From NCBI GenBank assembly GCA_033557685.1, contig JAWQRN010000217.1, forward strand, positions 1 to 33,913: a stretch of 33,913 nt of DNA. The letters are read 5' to 3'. A model generated the notes under the pieces. That model was given only the letters and a program-made list of their open reading frames with translations, did not search any database and was not told the origin of the DNA. The translations under genes were made by a program, and so were the position numbers. Source of the DNA: Sperchopsis tessellata. Its lineage: Eukaryota > Arthropoda > Insecta > Coleoptera > Hydrophilidae. How positions within the stretch are numbered: the first letter of the stretch is position 1; every line of letters starts with the position of its first letter. Positions 33,036-33,913 of the stretch are shown in pieces.

Positions 33036-33305
33036 TTGTTTGTTTTTTCCACGCCGGCCTATTTCCGCTACTATGGCCAATCACCGACGTTAGGGATTAG
33101 GCTCCCTTAACTAGGAATTTTGCCGCATCCAGTGTTCTAACTAGAATTGGGTTCTTTTACGTGCACTCTGTCTTCATTTTACATACAGTACACGGGACCC
33201 ACTGTTTTAAGTCCCCCCCGGAGGACGAGCAATACAAAGACTTTTCCCTAATCACTTAAAGCCAACCGCCTCTGGGGCTCGAACCCGAGACCCCACGCTT
33301 AGTAG
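33036..33305 (-). mobile_element. SINE copy 3, 5'-truncated, with exact target-site duplication
   Basis: The duplication CCTGAACTGTGT flanks it at 33024-33035 and 33306-33317. On the minus strand the element starts within the tRNA-like head (CTACTAAGCGTGGGG), after the A box, and keeps the B box (GGTTCGAGCCC). It then carries the full body and an AAAAAACAAACAAAC tail. Truncation at the 5' end with an intact duplication is the signature of incomplete reverse transcription by LINE machinery. Confidence 0.9.
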
Positions 33306-33879
33306 CCTGAACTGTGTATTCTATTAGTATATCAAATGTGTATAACAGTAGACAGTAGTTGTATATGTTCTGGAAAGTTTGGTTGTGGTTCAAATGTGAG
33401 CTTAAATTGCTTTATGTCAATAACTATTTCAACTTCGCTTTAAAATAAATCATGACGATTTAACTCGTGAAATTGGAAGTAACGGTTTGGTCGGCTGAGA
33501 TTGTAAAGAAACTGTTTATGTAAACATGTTTACCCGATTCTTGTTACGATAAAAGTAAATATTGTTGTGTAAAAGTAAAGTGAAATGGTGCATTATTGTT
33601 TAAAGTTGCGTTGTCCTTTTAAACTAAACGTCATTTTGTGCTTTTTATCAGTTTATTAATTCCTTATTTATCAAAAATAGAATTTTTGTGTTAGCAAGGG
33701 CATACAACGTAGTATGTTTGTTATTTTTTTAGTTGATTTGGTAATCTTTCTGTTTTGGGATATAAATTCCGCAACAATATTGATATTTAAACAACAATCT
33801 AGATCTTAATCAAAGATGTTTAAGGTCGTAAGTACCTTATGAGAGGATGTTGCAATTGAATAATCATAGTCATTAAATT

Positions 33880-33913
<34 letters not shown>
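33880..33913. repeat. (AT)n microsatellite at the window edge
   Basis: Dinucleotide tract with one GT interruption (ATATGTATATA), cut by the end of the window. Confidence 0.92.

Larger units (their letters stand above)
29856..33913 (+). other. Start of a long MAX intron (over 4 kb, runs off the window)
   Basis: It begins with the GTACGT donor. It contains AT-rich sequence, one SINE (33036-33305) and a terminal TA tract. The open frames seen at 31528 and 31870 have no recognisable family or splice context. Confidence 0.65.

Overview
The window is AT-rich eukaryotic DNA. It carries short-exon genes with GT-AG introns, a tRNA-derived SINE family, long TA microsatellites and many decayed retro- and DNA transposons. 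The gene content (MED6, MAX with an MSDDDRDIDVESD-type N-terminus, a BLVRB-like reductase, an NAA80-like acetyltransferase and a many-fingered C2H2 protein) and the repeat types fit an insect. A beetle is possible but the order cannot be decided from sequence reading alone.

Layout. (1) 121-6387, minus: a C2H2 zinc-finger gene in four coding exons with about 14 fingers; a 3.8 kb last intron holds a SINE and a LINE remnant. (2) 6388-6784: a short bidirectional promoter with a perfect dyad. (3) 6785-8273, plus: a three-exon NAD(P)H-binding reductase of the BLVRB type. (4) 9567-11055: a dead LINE reverse transcriptase split by a 699-bp insertion. (5) 11237-11782, minus: an NAA80-like GNAT acetyltransferase. 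(6) 13083-13760, minus: a second LINE tail. (7) 16321-18019: a hAT-like inverted-repeat element that received two small retroelement insertions. (8) 18829-20345: a dead Tc1-like transposon. (9) 21921-22920: a dead Penelope-like retroelement (reverse transcriptase and GIY-YIG endonuclease) lying directly upstream of (10) MED6 (23014-25897, three coding exons). (11) 26271-27540: AATCGAT-rich sequence hosting another Penelope-derived insertion. (12) 29675-29855 and beyond: the first two coding exons of MAX, whose bHLH-zipper exons lie outside the window. A SINE and a TA tract close the window.

The most interesting signal is a set of three related hammerhead-ribozyme-like segments at 16522-16560 (minus), 22861-22920 (plus) and 26770-26835 (minus). 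One sits at the 3' end of the Penelope-like remnant. The other two sit inside tiny elements (242 and 175 bp) with inverted-repeat arms and 11-12 bp target-site duplications. A 36-bp insertion at 16755-16790 shares both ends of the 175-bp element and has its own 13-bp duplication. Together they look like a Penelope-driven, non-autonomous, ribozyme-bearing family resembling animal retrozymes. The visible ribozyme cores are mutated, so activity of these copies is not expected.

The host genes are unrelated housekeeping or regulatory genes with no operon-like link. The only shared regulation suggested by layout is the head-to-head pair of the zinc-finger and BLVRB-like genes.
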